The notes beneath the pieces are model-generated. The model had not been told where the DNA came from and made no database searches. It worked only from the letters and a program-made list of their open reading frames with translations. Below are positions 1 through 7,003 of a stretch of 17,639 nucleotides of DNA, one piece after another (positions within the stretch are counted from its first letter, which is position 1; each line of letters opens with the position of its first letter). Origin of the DNA: Treponema sp. (GTDB taxonomy: Bacteria; Spirochaetota; Spirochaetia; Treponematales; Treponemataceae); assembly GCA_016297805.1 (NCBI GenBank), contig JAEDFX010000043.1:1-17639 (forward strand), read 5' to 3'. Position numbers and translations under genes: made by a program.

Positions 1-14
1 CTGCGCTCCATTTA

Positions 15-45
15 TTGACACAAAGTTCATAAAATATGTTATACT
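15..45 (+). promoter_or_regulatory. Candidate promoter of the small-ORF/kinase operon
   Basis: A consensus -35 TTGACA (15-20) is followed after 19 bp by an extended -10, TGTTATACT (37-45). The spacer is long, but the TG extension can compensate. Transcription would begin near 52, downstream of the ATG at 36. That favours the GTG at 57 as the first codon. The -10 lies inside a 13-bp element (33-45) that recurs at the promoter of the XRE repressor gene. Confidence 0.5.
33..45 (+). promoter_or_regulatory. Possible XRE operator, copy 1
   Basis: AATATGTTATACT differs at one base from the palindromic AATAT-GTT-ATATT found at the repressor gene's own promoter (1625-1637, minus strand). It covers the -10 box of the kinase operon, where a bound repressor would block RNA polymerase. 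That this is a protein-binding site is inferred. A+T-rich DNA can produce look-alikes: ATATGTTATAAT occurs at 8505-8516 inside a coding region. Confidence 0.35.
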
Positions 46-56
46 CGCAGACACTT

Positions 57-308
57 GTGAAAGAACTTAATTTTATTGATTATACTATTTCCCTTCAAGA
101 TAACATACCTTCAAATATTTTGGAGCAACTCAATAAATTGGAATATTATAATAAGGAAGGTGATTCTGTCTGTTATTATGACCGCTGGGATGATTTAATT
201 ATTCTGGCAAAAAATGCAATGGTAGCTGGGGTTCTTTCAAGAAAATGTTGGGAAAATATAGAAAAAAGGTTTTGGTACAAAGCAGAATTAGCTTGTCAAA
301 TGGAGTAG
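57..308 (+). CDS. Small protein of unknown function upstream of a HipA-like kinase (candidate antitoxin or partner)
   Basis: This is a small acidic protein of 83 aa from GTG 57, or 90 aa from ATG 36. I do not recognise a named domain. It looks soluble and mostly helical, with no signal peptide or membrane segment. Visible parts are a short N-terminal FIDYTISL stretch, a helix NILEQLNKLEYY, and a C-terminal helical part rich in Trp and Lys. GTG 57 was chosen because the TTGACA/TGTTATACT promoter would start RNA near 52. Neither start has a Shine-Dalgarno sequence, and an in-frame stop lies at 30-32. The gene ends 6 bp before the kinase start and carries the kinase's ribosome site, so the two are translated as a pair. 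Position and size recall HipS, the separate small antitoxin of HipBST systems, but no HipS or HipA N-terminal signature is visible, so that role is inferred from context only. Confidence 0.6.
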   Translation: MKELNFIDYTISLQDNIPSNILEQLNKLEYYNKEGDSVCYYDRWDDLIILAKNAMVAGVLSRKCWENIEKRFWYKAELACQME

Positions 309-314
309 ATTGAT

Positions 315-1271
315 ATGCGTATATTTGATTTCTCATCTTGTGATTTTAGTGATAGGAATGGTACTTATGGTGGTAATTCTGGAGATAAAGAAGGTGTGCT
401 TATAAAAGGCGAGCCATGGATTATTAAATATCCTAAGAAGGGTTCTCGCCTTAATAATGTATCAGATTTGCTTTATTCTACAACACCAGAATCAGAATAT
501 ATTGGAAGTCATATTTATGAAATTTTAGGCTACCCAGTTCATAAAAACCTACTTGGAATCAAAAACAATCATGTTGTGGTTGCATGTAAAGACCTTTGTG
601 AAGAAAATACACGACTTGTAGAATTTCGTCAGCTCAAAAATACTTATAACAAAGTTCTTAATGAAAAACTCGATTTAAGTTTATCCTCAACAGGTAGTGA
701 ACATTTTGTTTCATTAAATGAAATTTTAATACATCTTGAATATAATCCATCAATTAATAAAATTTCAGGAATAAAAGAACGATTTTGGGACTGTGTTATT
801 ATTGATGGTTTTATTAATAACAATGACCGTAATAATGGTAATTGGGGTATTTTAAGGAATAAATCTGGTGATGTTTTATCTCCTATATATGATAATGGAG
901 CTTCATTTTCTCCGAATGTACCTGAAAAAAGAATAATCAACAAGCTTAATAATTTAGATTCTCTTGAAAAAGGTATCTATGATTCTGTAACAGCTTATAG
1001 CTTAGATGGTGAATCTAATGCAAAGTTTAATGATATATTAAAATTTGATAATGATGATTTAAGAAAATCAATAAAAAGAGTTGTTCCTCTTATAAAAAAT
1101 AAGATGCCCGATATTTCTGATATGATAAAATCTATTCCAGAAAGAGTTAATGATTTTTCCATTATTAGTAAAGAAAGAAAGCAACTATATCTAAAAGAGA
1201 TGGATGTTCGTTTAGATAATCTGCTTTTGCCTGAATATAACGAGCTTATGGCTATGGAACAAAAAAGATAA
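315..1271 (+). CDS. HipA/CtkA-type serine/threonine kinase (probable toxin of a hip-like module)
   Basis: A 318-aa protein with the HipA-type kinase layout. A glycine-rich loop near residues 19-27 (GGNSGDKEG) is followed by a KYP strand at 38-40, which in this family supplies ATP-binding Lys. A helix SEYIGSHIYEILG (60-72) resembles the family's alpha-C helix. The catalytic loop has DRNNGN at 171-176 (general base D171, metal ligand N176). DNG at 193-195 replaces DFG. It lacks the N-terminal subdomain of E. coli HipA, so it resembles the short CtkA and HipT classes, which act as Ser/Thr kinases. Known HipA targets are translation factors such as glutamyl-tRNA synthetase; the target here is unknown. 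GGAG at 302-305, inside the preceding gene, serves ATG 315. The last 20 bp overlap the convergent XRE gene. All key catalytic residues appear intact, so it is probably active. Confidence 0.8.
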   Translation: MRIFDFSSCDFSDRNGTYGGNSGDKEGVLIKGEPWIIKYPKKGSRLNNVSDLLYSTTPESEYIGSHIYEILGYPVHKNLLGIKNNHVVVACKDLCEENTRLVEFRQLKNTYNKVLNEKLDLSLSSTGSEHFVSLNEILIHLEYNPSINKISGIKERFWDCVIIDGFINNNDRNNGNWGILRNKSGDVLSPIYDNGASFSPNVPEKRIINKLNNLDSLEKGIYDSVTAYSLDGESNAKFNDILKFDNDDLRKSIKRVVPLIKNKMPDISDMIKSIPERVNDFSIISKERKQLYLKEMDVRLDNLLLPEYNELMAMEQKR

Positions 1272-1617
1272 ATAATAAAATCAAAATCAGATGATTACGA
1301 AATAGATTATTAAAGTAATCTTGATGTACTAATGATTCAAAAGAAGAAATAAAGGATATGGGTAAGACCGATAATTCACTGCACAAATACTTTAATCGTC
1401 TTGAAGTATTATATTTTTCATCGCCTGTAATAAGATATTCAATTGAAACATCTAATTCATTTGCAATTTTAAAAGCTATATCAATTTTAGGAATACATTC
1501 CTGAGAATTTATATAACTAAGTATAGTTGTGTACGGAACATTTACCTTTGCAGCAAGCTCTTTAGCAGATATATCTTTATATGCAAGTGATTTCCTTAGA
1601 TTACTTTTAAAACTCAT
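1252..1617 (-). CDS. XRE-family (Cro/CI-type) helix-turn-helix repressor
   Basis: A 121-aa protein with an N-terminal HTH of the Cro/CI type over about residues 5-65. The helix-turn-helix reads ISAKELAAKVNVPYTTILSY, followed by the typical DIAFKIANELDVSIEYLITG. The rest is a short helical tail ending in an unusually hydrophobic run (HLILILLFIFFVP). The final 20 bp of the gene are antisense to the end of the kinase gene, so that tail may be shaped by the overlap. The repressor lies convergent to the kinase rather than in its operon, which is unusual for hip modules, where hipB normally precedes hipA. No Shine-Dalgarno sequence precedes the ATG and the extended -10 ends 7 nt upstream, so the mRNA may be leaderless. 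It probably represses its own promoter and the kinase promoter through the shared 13-bp element. Family assignment is firm; target assignment is inferred. Confidence 0.8.
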   Translation of the reverse strand: MSFKSNLRKSLAYKDISAKELAAKVNVPYTTILSYINSQECIPKIDIAFKIANELDVSIEYLITGDEKYNTSRRLKYLCSELSVLPISFISSFESLVHQDYFNNLFRNHLILILLFIFFVP

Positions 1618-1624
1618 GGAGAAA

Positions 1625-1637
1625 AATATAACATATT
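1625..1637 (-). promoter_or_regulatory. XRE gene extended -10 promoter overlapping a palindromic operator, copy 2
   Basis: Read on the minus strand, AATAT-GTT-ATATT is a perfect inverted repeat with a 3-nt centre. It contains the extended -10 TGTTATATT (1633-1625). No convincing -35 sits 16-18 bp upstream. The -10 ends 7 nt before the ATG at 1617, so RNA would start at or next to the start codon. The same element, with one change, covers the kinase operon's -10, pointing to joint control by the XRE protein. Confidence 0.4.
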
Positions 1638-1691
1638 GAAAAAAAATTAATTGAAAAGTACAAGAAATTAATATATTTTGTTAAAACAGAC

Positions 1692-1741
1692 AAAGACTTA
1701 TTAATTTTCGTGATTTCTCACAAAAATTAATAAGTCTTTTT
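1692..1741. terminator. Long hairpin, likely bidirectional terminator
   Basis: A 17-bp perfect stem pairs 1692-1708 with 1723-1739. A further 4-bp stem (GTGA/TCAC, 1710-1713 with 1718-1721) sits above one mismatch and closes on a TTTC loop. On the plus strand the stem runs into five T (1737-1741), ending any transcript coming through the kinase gene. On the minus strand it lies about 47 nt past the tRNA-Val 3' end with a weaker T-rich tail, so it can also end the tRNA transcript. Confidence 0.6.
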
Positions 1742-1786
1742 AGAATCTAATCCTTTGTCTATTTCCTTATATTACAAGGAATTATA

Positions 1787-1860
1787 TGGGCAGTGAGAGG
1801 GTCGAACTCCCGACATTCTGGGTGTAAACCAGACGCTCGTACCATCTGAGCTAACTGCCC
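1787..1860 (-). tRNA. tRNA-Val, anticodon UAC
   Basis: The minus strand folds into a complete 74-nt tRNA. The acceptor GGGCAGT pairs with ACTGCCC. The D stem is GCTC/GAGC. The anticodon arm TCTGG-TTTACAC-CCAGA gives anticodon UAC. The variable loop is ATGTC, and the T arm is GGGAG-TTCGACC-CTCTC with one G-U pair. The discriminator base is A and CCA is not encoded, so it is added after transcription. It reads valine GUN codons, mainly GUA and GUG. Its 3' end faces the hip-like module. Confidence 0.95.
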
Positions 1861-1891
1861 GATTTAGTGAATCTCGTCACTTGATATTTAT

Positions 1892-1920
1892 ACTATATAT
1901 TTTTTATTTGTTTATGTCAA
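1892..1920 (-). promoter_or_regulatory. Promoter of tRNA-Val
   Basis: On the minus strand a consensus -35 TTGACA (1920-1915), a 17-bp A+T-rich spacer and a -10 TATAGT (1897-1892) precede the tRNA. The predicted RNA start is near 1885, leaving a leader of about 25 nt before the mature 5' end at 1860. This is the best vegetative promoter in the window. Confidence 0.7.
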
Positions 1921-2042
1921 TATAAAATGAAAAAAAATTCTAAAATTTTTTATTTTTTTCAGCATTGTAATAATGAAATCATTTTGAAAGTATGTTAATA
2001 TAGATTTACGAAAATTTTTAATAAATAAAGTGGGGGGTATAA
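1921..2042. other. A+T-rich intergenic leader of the coiled-coil lipoprotein gene
   Basis: The 425-bp gap between the XRE gene (from 1617) and the lipoprotein (2043) holds the hairpin, tRNA-Val and its promoter. The remaining 122 bp are runs of A and T with no clear hairpin. A TTGAAA (1984-1989) and a TATGTTAATAT run (1991-2001) are promoter-like, but their spacing fits no standard arrangement, so I do not call a promoter. A strong ribosome site, GGGGGG at 2032-2037, lies 5 nt before the ATG. Confidence 0.5.
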
Positions 2043-2948
2043 ATGCAAATATTAAATAAAGCTATTTTTGTATCCACTTTATTATTTATTTTTATTTTTC
2101 CAGCCTGTAATAATGCTTCTGAATCAAAACTTGCTTATACAGATAAAGAAACTGTTAGAGATATTATTAATCAAAAAGAATCTGAAATTTCATGGACAAA
2201 AGAACTTGATCCAGAAAGGCTTTCTGAAAAATATTCTAATGACGATTTAATTGATAAAGAAACAATTACCTTTACACCAGATATTGCAAAAGTATTAAAG
2301 AATTTTGATAAAAAAGTTTATCCAGAATTAATAGATTTTGGAAAATTGGATACTTCTGCTTTGTCATACTCTGTACTTGATAAAGTAAATAATTTTTGCT
2401 CAGCAGTTTCATCAGATATTTATTCTGGCCCTGAAACTTACTTTCATTCAAATTATAAGTTTAATTATGTTTTTTTCAAAAATGATTTAATTGATAATTG
2501 GGAAAAAAATTTTTCTGAAGAATTTCCTTTTTCTTTAGAATATGCAAATGAAATCAAAGAAAAGAAGCAAAATAATGACCAGATTAATAATAAAATTAAG
2601 AATATTGAAGATAAATTAAATAAATACAAGGAATGGAAAGAAAAAAATGAGAATTCCTCTGTTATTGATGATGAGTCCTCTGAAACAGAAAGTATTTCAG
2701 AAGAAATGGTTGAGCCTGAAGAGACTTTAGAGGATATTGAAAAGTTAAAAAAAGAATTAGTTGAAATAGAAGAGGTTTCGATTTTTACAAAATGGCTCAT
2801 AGGAGAACCATTTATTGCAGACGAGCTTATAGAAATGCCTATCCGTTTTTATTGCAATCAGGGTACTATTGATATAACATTATATTTGAATCAAAAAAAA
2901 CAGAATTCTATCTATCAGATTACTATAGACAGGTGGTGTAAAGCATGA
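2043..2948 (+). CDS. Putative coiled-coil lipoprotein of unknown function
   Basis: A 301-aa protein with a lipoprotein signal peptide. Hydrophobic residues 7-19 lead to FPAC with the lipidated Cys at 22, so it should be anchored to a membrane facing the periplasm or outside. Residues 25-170 form a polar domain I do not recognise. About 170-250 is strongly charged: a Lys/Asn-rich coiled-coil stretch, an acidic Ser/Glu spacer (about 205-225), then a second short coil. The last 50 residues look like beta strands (IRFYCNQGTIDITLYLNQ). ATG 2043 is supported by GGGGGG 5 nt upstream. Its stop overlaps the next gene's start (ATGATG at 2945-2950), so the pair is translationally coupled and may act together across the inner membrane. 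Expression probably starts in the A+T-rich leader upstream. No homologue is recognised. Confidence 0.75.
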   Translation: MQILNKAIFVSTLLFIFIFPACNNASESKLAYTDKETVRDIINQKESEISWTKELDPERLSEKYSNDDLIDKETITFTPDIAKVLKNFDKKVYPELIDFGKLDTSALSYSVLDKVNNFCSAVSSDIYSGPETYFHSNYKFNYVFFKNDLIDNWEKNFSEEFPFSLEYANEIKEKKQNNDQINNKIKNIEDKLNKYKEWKEKNENSSVIDDESSETESISEEMVEPEETLEDIEKLKKELVEIEEVSIFTKWLIGEPFIADELIEMPIRFYCNQGTIDITLYLNQKKQNSIYQITIDRWCKA

Positions 2949-3886
2949 TGGAACAATCAGGAATACAGAGTAAATTATCAGGAATAGAGAGAGAGCTTGT
3001 TCTTCAGTATTTAATTGATGGAAATGTGCCGGTTACCCTTACACCTATTGATGAAACTGAATCAGAAGAAGTAATAAAGTCTCTTACATCTCAGATTTTT
3101 CCTGTTGCTATTAAAGGCGAGCATATAAAAGTTCAGAAGGATGGAGAAATCCTTCTGGAAAATCCTGCACAGGCTGTAATAAATTTTGCAAATAAAAATG
3201 TTAAAGTTGAATTTTATTTTAATAGAGTAGGGCTTTATTTTATTTCACCTGTCAGAGAAACTAAAAATGGTCTTTCACTTTCTATTCCTGATGAAATCAA
3301 TAGAATTCTAGATGTTGTTGAAGAAAAAAATTATGATTTTTCTGCAGATATCTACTTTGAATGTAAAACAAGAAAAGATATTGATGTAAGATGTGTACCT
3401 TGTGAAGAAATTGAACTTTTCAAAAGACCGGTATGGAAAATAATTCCTTTAGAAAAACAGAAACTTGCTAAAGAATTATTGGAAAAATTTGTTGAACAGG
3501 CAAAACGTGAAAAAAATGCTGGAAACGGAATTCAACTTATTCCTGTGTGTAAATACCTTACACAAGATTATAAACCTTCTCTTCAGGCGATGCAGGATAG
3601 AAAAAATGATTTGAATATTCTGTTCATTGACCATGAAAGACTTGTTTTGGGTATGGAAAGTAAAGATTGTACTTTCTTTTTAAATGAAGAATATGGAATT
3701 AAATTAATCTTTTCTATAAAAGCAGGTCCTATTCTTACAAGAGATATATTTGTAACTTGTATTGTAAATAAGATTTATCGAAGCTCAGATGGTAATTTGT
3801 CTTGTGTTGACTTTAGATATACAACAATGCAGGAAGAAGATATGAGATTCCTGTATGAAAAGGCAACAAGCACATTGTTTAATTAG
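2945..3886 (+). CDS. Hypothetical protein, possible degenerate PilZ-like C-terminal domain
   Basis: A 313-aa cytoplasmic-looking protein with no signal peptide or membrane segment. Residues 1-155 are mixed helix and strand (IKVQKDGEILLENPAQAV, then VKVEFYFNRVGLYFISP). A helix-rich linker (about 167-192) leads to a beta-rich C-terminal half. The ending, CVDFRYTTMQEEDMRFLY (287-304), resembles the last strand and helix of PilZ domains. The c-di-GMP-binding RxxxR and [D/N]xSxxG motifs are not visible, so if it is PilZ-like it probably does not bind c-di-GMP in the usual way. Start ATG 2945 has AGGTGG at 2931-2936; ATG 2948 directly after is an equal alternative. It overlaps the lipoprotein stop by 4 bp. 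It ends 13 bp before the convergent permease gene, with no clear terminator between them. Family placement is tentative. Confidence 0.75.
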   Translation: MMEQSGIQSKLSGIERELVLQYLIDGNVPVTLTPIDETESEEVIKSLTSQIFPVAIKGEHIKVQKDGEILLENPAQAVINFANKNVKVEFYFNRVGLYFISPVRETKNGLSLSIPDEINRILDVVEEKNYDFSADIYFECKTRKDIDVRCVPCEEIELFKRPVWKIIPLEKQKLAKELLEKFVEQAKREKNAGNGIQLIPVCKYLTQDYKPSLQAMQDRKNDLNILFIDHERLVLGMESKDCTFFLNEEYGIKLIFSIKAGPILTRDIFVTCIVNKIYRSSDGNLSCVDFRYTTMQEEDMRFLYEKATSTLFN

Positions 3887-3899
3887 TTTTCGTATTTAT

Positions 3900-4958
3900 T
3901 TATATATTCTTTGGATCATTTCCTAAAATTACGGCTAAAGAGTTCAGATAATCAATATTTTCAAAGATAATTTTAATTATTACTGTCATAGGAACTGCAA
4001 GAATCATTCCGAAGAAGCCCCAGATATATCCCCATAAAGAAAGGCAAACAAGAATTACAAATGGAGAGAGACCAAGGTTTTTTCCTTCAATTCTTGGTTC
4101 CAGAATATTTCCTAAAGTAAAATTAAGAATAATCAGGAATAAAAGAATAAAAATAGATTTTCCTATTGATTCTGGATAAAATTGAACAATTGAAAAAACT
4201 GTTGTAATTCCTACAGAAATAATTGAACCAAAAATAGGAATAAAGTTCATTATAAAGGCTAGAAAAGCCCATACAACAGGGAAGTCCATTCCCAACAGCC
4301 ATGTAACCAGCCAGCAGAAAACACCTGTAACTAAAGAGATAAGGAACTTAATAGAAATGTAATTGACTGTATCTCTTGCAATCTGATGTAAAACCCTATT
4401 GATTTTTTCTTTATCTTCTTTGAAGGCATAATGCATTTTTCGCTTAGAAATGCGCATTTCCATAAGAAGGAACATAGAAAGTAATGCTACAGATAAAAGA
4501 TTCTTTCCAAATGAAACCATTCCTGATGAAAGAAAAACTGCAGCTTTTTGAACATATTCTCGAACTTTCAAAAAGTTCCACATATTATCAAAAAAACTCT
4601 TTGTTTCATCAATTTCAAGGTCAAAATTTTTTGCCAGTAAAGTATATATAGACATGAATTTTGTTTCATATTTAGGATATTCTGCAACAATCATAGAAAG
4701 ACTGCTGGCAAGCAGAGAAAACAGTGCAAAAAATGCAATGATAAAAAGAACTTCAATAAGGATTGATGATACAACCCAAGGAATACCTGTTTTTACATTC
4801 AGTTTTTTTATTATAGGCAGTAATACAAATGAAAGCATTACTGCTATAATTACAGGAAGAAGTACAGATGACAGGGTCTTTAGTAAAAATCCTGTTGCTA
4901 TTATAGCAAAAAAGAGAAGAATAAAAAAAATTCTATTGTCCTTTTTTAATTCATCCAT
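3900..4958 (-). CDS. AI-2E family (PerM/TqsA/YdiK-type) membrane permease
   Basis: A 352-aa inner-membrane protein with about eight hydrophobic segments. Two or three span roughly residues 10-88, a central soluble stretch covers about 90-145, and five or so more span 148-335. Family marks are NFIPIFGSI (about 237-245), the loop LEPRIEGKNLGLSP (about 287-300) and GFFGMILAVPM near 316-326. Relatives include TqsA, linked to autoinducer-2 export, and others tied to Na+/H+ exchange or unknown substrates, so the substrate here cannot be named. Length is normal for the family. Start ATG 4958 follows AAGGA about 7 nt upstream. The gene lies 25 bp after serS and is probably the last gene of that transcript. 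It faces the plus-strand gene ending at 3886. Confidence 0.88.
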   Translation of the reverse strand: MDELKKDNRIFFILLFFAIIATGFLLKTLSSVLLPVIIAVMLSFVLLPIIKKLNVKTGIPWVVSSILIEVLFIIAFFALFSLLASSLSMIVAEYPKYETKFMSIYTLLAKNFDLEIDETKSFFDNMWNFLKVREYVQKAAVFLSSGMVSFGKNLLSVALLSMFLLMEMRISKRKMHYAFKEDKEKINRVLHQIARDTVNYISIKFLISLVTGVFCWLVTWLLGMDFPVVWAFLAFIMNFIPIFGSIISVGITTVFSIVQFYPESIGKSIFILLFLIILNFTLGNILEPRIEGKNLGLSPFVILVCLSLWGYIWGFFGMILAVPMTVIIKIIFENIDYLNSLAVILGNDPKNI

Positions 4959-4983
4959 ACAATCTTCCTTAAATAATTATTTA

Positions 4984-6261
4984 TTATTTCTTTGGTAAAA
5001 TCTTATCGAATCCGCAGTAAGGAACAAGTACTTCAGGAATTGAAACTGAACCATCTGCATTCTGATAATTTTCAAGAATTGCTAACATGGCACGTCCTAC
5101 AGCAATTGCAGTACCGTTCAATGTGTGAACATATTTATTTTTACCATCATCATCTTTGTATTTAATATTCAAACGACGTGCCTGATAGTCTGTACAGTTA
5201 GATGTTGATGTAACTTCACCGTATTCACCACCATTACGTCCAGGCATCCATGCTTCCAAGTCCCATTTGCGGTATGCTGGAGCTCCTAAGTCACCTGTAC
5301 AAGTATCTACTACATGGAAAGGAATGCCAAGACCTGTGAAGATTTCTTCTTCAATCTGACGTAATTTTTCATGAATTTCATCAGACTGTTCTGGAGTAGC
5401 GTAAGCAAACATTTCTACTTTATCAAACTGATGTACGCGATAGAGTCCTTTAGAGAACTGACCAGCAGCACCTGCTTCGCGACGGAAACAGTGAGAAAGA
5501 CCACCATAAAAACGAGGAAGGGAAGCTTTGTCCAAGATTTCATCCTGATGATAACCACCGAGTGTGATTTCTGCAGTTGCTACAAGACAAGTACCTTCTT
5601 CTTCAATTGAATATACGTTTGATTCATTTCCACGTGGGTTAAAACCAATTCCTTTAAGAACTTCTTCTTTTGCAACATCAGGAGTGATGAACATTTCAAA
5701 GTTGTGTTTACGAAGTGTGTTCAAAGCATACATAATGAGAGCCTGTTCAAGGAATACAGCTTCATTTTTAAGATAATAGAATTTTGGACCAGAAACTTTT
5801 GTACCACGATCAAAATCAAGAATATCAAGAGATTCACCAAGCTGAACATGATCTTTAGGTTCAAAGTCAAACTTGCGAGGCGTTCCTACAACTTTTACTT
5901 CAAGATTTTCTGTATCAAGTTTTCCAACTGGAGCTTTTGGATGAACCATATTTGGAATCTGTCGAGCAGCTTCTTCCAAAGCTGCAGCAGTTTCTTTTTC
6001 TTCTGTTTCAACAACAGTAATTTCATCTTTGATTGCTTTTCCTGCGGCAATTAATTCCTGTCTTTTGTCATTATCCAATTTCTGTTTCATTGCCTGAGCG
6101 TTTTCGTTACGTTTCTGCTGCAAGCCCTGAAGTTTTGTAACCAGAGCTGTATGTTTGTCATAAAGCTCTACAACTTTATCTGCATCTGCAGTCATATTGC
6201 GGTTTACAATATTTTCTTTAACTGCTGCAAGATTGTCTTTAATAAATTTATAATCTAACAT
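4984..6261 (-). CDS. serS: Seryl-tRNA synthetase
   Basis: A 425-aa class II aminoacyl-tRNA synthetase that charges tRNA-Ser, and tRNA-Sec where present, in the cytoplasm. Residues 1-105 form the N-terminal two-helix coiled-coil arm that grips the long variable arm of tRNA-Ser. The catalytic core has the TAE serine-site loop at 229-231. Motif 2 is FRREAGAAG at 259-267. Motif 3 is NGTAIAVGRAMLAILE at 382-397. Length is standard (E. coli 430 aa) and all key motifs are intact. Start ATG 6261 has AAGGAG 6 nt upstream. It follows the SIMPL lipoprotein gene by 25 bp and precedes the permease by 25 bp, so it is likely cotranscribed with both. No T-box or other regulatory leader is visible. Confidence 0.98.
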   Translation of the reverse strand: MLDYKFIKDNLAAVKENIVNRNMTADADKVVELYDKHTALVTKLQGLQQKRNENAQAMKQKLDNDKRQELIAAGKAIKDEITVVETEEKETAAALEEAARQIPNMVHPKAPVGKLDTENLEVKVVGTPRKFDFEPKDHVQLGESLDILDFDRGTKVSGPKFYYLKNEAVFLEQALIMYALNTLRKHNFEMFITPDVAKEEVLKGIGFNPRGNESNVYSIEEEGTCLVATAEITLGGYHQDEILDKASLPRFYGGLSHCFRREAGAAGQFSKGLYRVHQFDKVEMFAYATPEQSDEIHEKLRQIEEEIFTGLGIPFHVVDTCTGDLGAPAYRKWDLEAWMPGRNGGEYGEVTSTSNCTDYQARRLNIKYKDDDGKNKYVHTLNGTAIAVGRAMLAILENYQNADGSVSIPEVLVPYCGFDKILPKK

Positions 6262-6286
6262 TAAAGTCTCCTTATATGTTCCTTTA

Positions 6287-6994
6287 TTAGTTTTCCATTA
6301 GGTATGTAATTGTAACTTGAGAAGAAACTCCAATAGTACCTTCTTTTATCTGTGTACCATTTACTCTGTCAGAAGCTTTTAATAAAACTTCACCTGTATC
6401 ATAGTATGATGGCGAAAATTCAGAAATTGTCTGAACTCCTGTAATCTTACATCCGCTGGCACCTGCCAAAAGATTTGCTGCATCCTGTGCGTTCTGAATA
6501 GCCAGAGTTCTTGCCTGTCTAAGTGCACTTTCTTTATCAGAAACGGCATATTTGAAAGAAGTTAATCCATTTGCACCTGCATTATTTTTAATAACTGCAT
6601 CAATTACAGAACCTGTGATCTCTATATTTCTTACTACTACAGCAATAGTGTTACGAACTGTATACTGTCCAGGATAATTGTTTGAGTTGTCCTGTGATAT
6701 AGAATAGTCAAATGTAGAAATGTCTGTTGATGCAATACCAAGCTGTTCAAGAGCTTTTAAAACAAAGTCAGAATTAGCAGCGTTCTTTTCTACAGCTTTG
6801 GAAACATTCCAGTCCATAGTTCGTACTAAAAATTTTAAATAAACTAAATCTGGTTTTAGTGAAACACTACCATTTCCAGAAACTGTGATTGTACGAGGAA
6901 CTGTATCTGTCTGTGCAGGTTTTGCAACTACACACGATGAAAGAAGTCCCATGCCAATCGAAAGAATTAAAATTGATTTAATAAATTTATTCAT
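6287..6994 (-). CDS. SIMPL-domain (DUF541) lipoprotein
   Basis: A 235-aa exported protein. The signal peptide ends in the lipobox LSSC with the lipidated Cys at 21. The remainder is one SIMPL/DUF541 domain. It opens with RTITVSGNGSVSLKPDLVYL, the family's hallmark start, continues with a helix carrying the AL..LG region, and has the LRQARTLAIQNAQDAA helix that is highly conserved. These proteins sit in the periplasm or cell surface, often linked to oxidative or envelope stress in E. coli (YggE), but the biochemical function is unknown. ATG 6994 lies 9 bp after the stop of the TPR lipoprotein gene. GGAGG lies 13 nt upstream and overlaps that gene's end, which is a long spacing. Two envelope lipoproteins in tandem suggest a shared role. 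Confidence 0.92.
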   Translation of the reverse strand: MNKFIKSILILSIGMGLLSSCVVAKPAQTDTVPRTITVSGNGSVSLKPDLVYLKFLVRTMDWNVSKAVEKNAANSDFVLKALEQLGIASTDISTFDYSISQDNSNNYPGQYTVRNTIAVVVRNIEITGSVIDAVIKNNAGANGLTSFKYAVSDKESALRQARTLAIQNAQDAANLLAGASGCKITGVQTISEFSPSYYDTGEVLLKASDRVNGTQIKEGTIGVSSQVTITYLMEN

Positions 6995-7003
6995 AATCTA
7001 TTA

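Noticed and set aside
644..943. A minus-strand open frame of 99 codons inside the kinase gene
   Set aside because: The kinase frame carries conserved motifs throughout this stretch. The antisense frame shows no domain and no start signals.
3866..3899. Possible terminator between the convergent genes ending at 3886 and 3900
   Set aside because: Only a 5-bp AACAA/TTGTT stem is present, without a good T-run. It is too weak to call.
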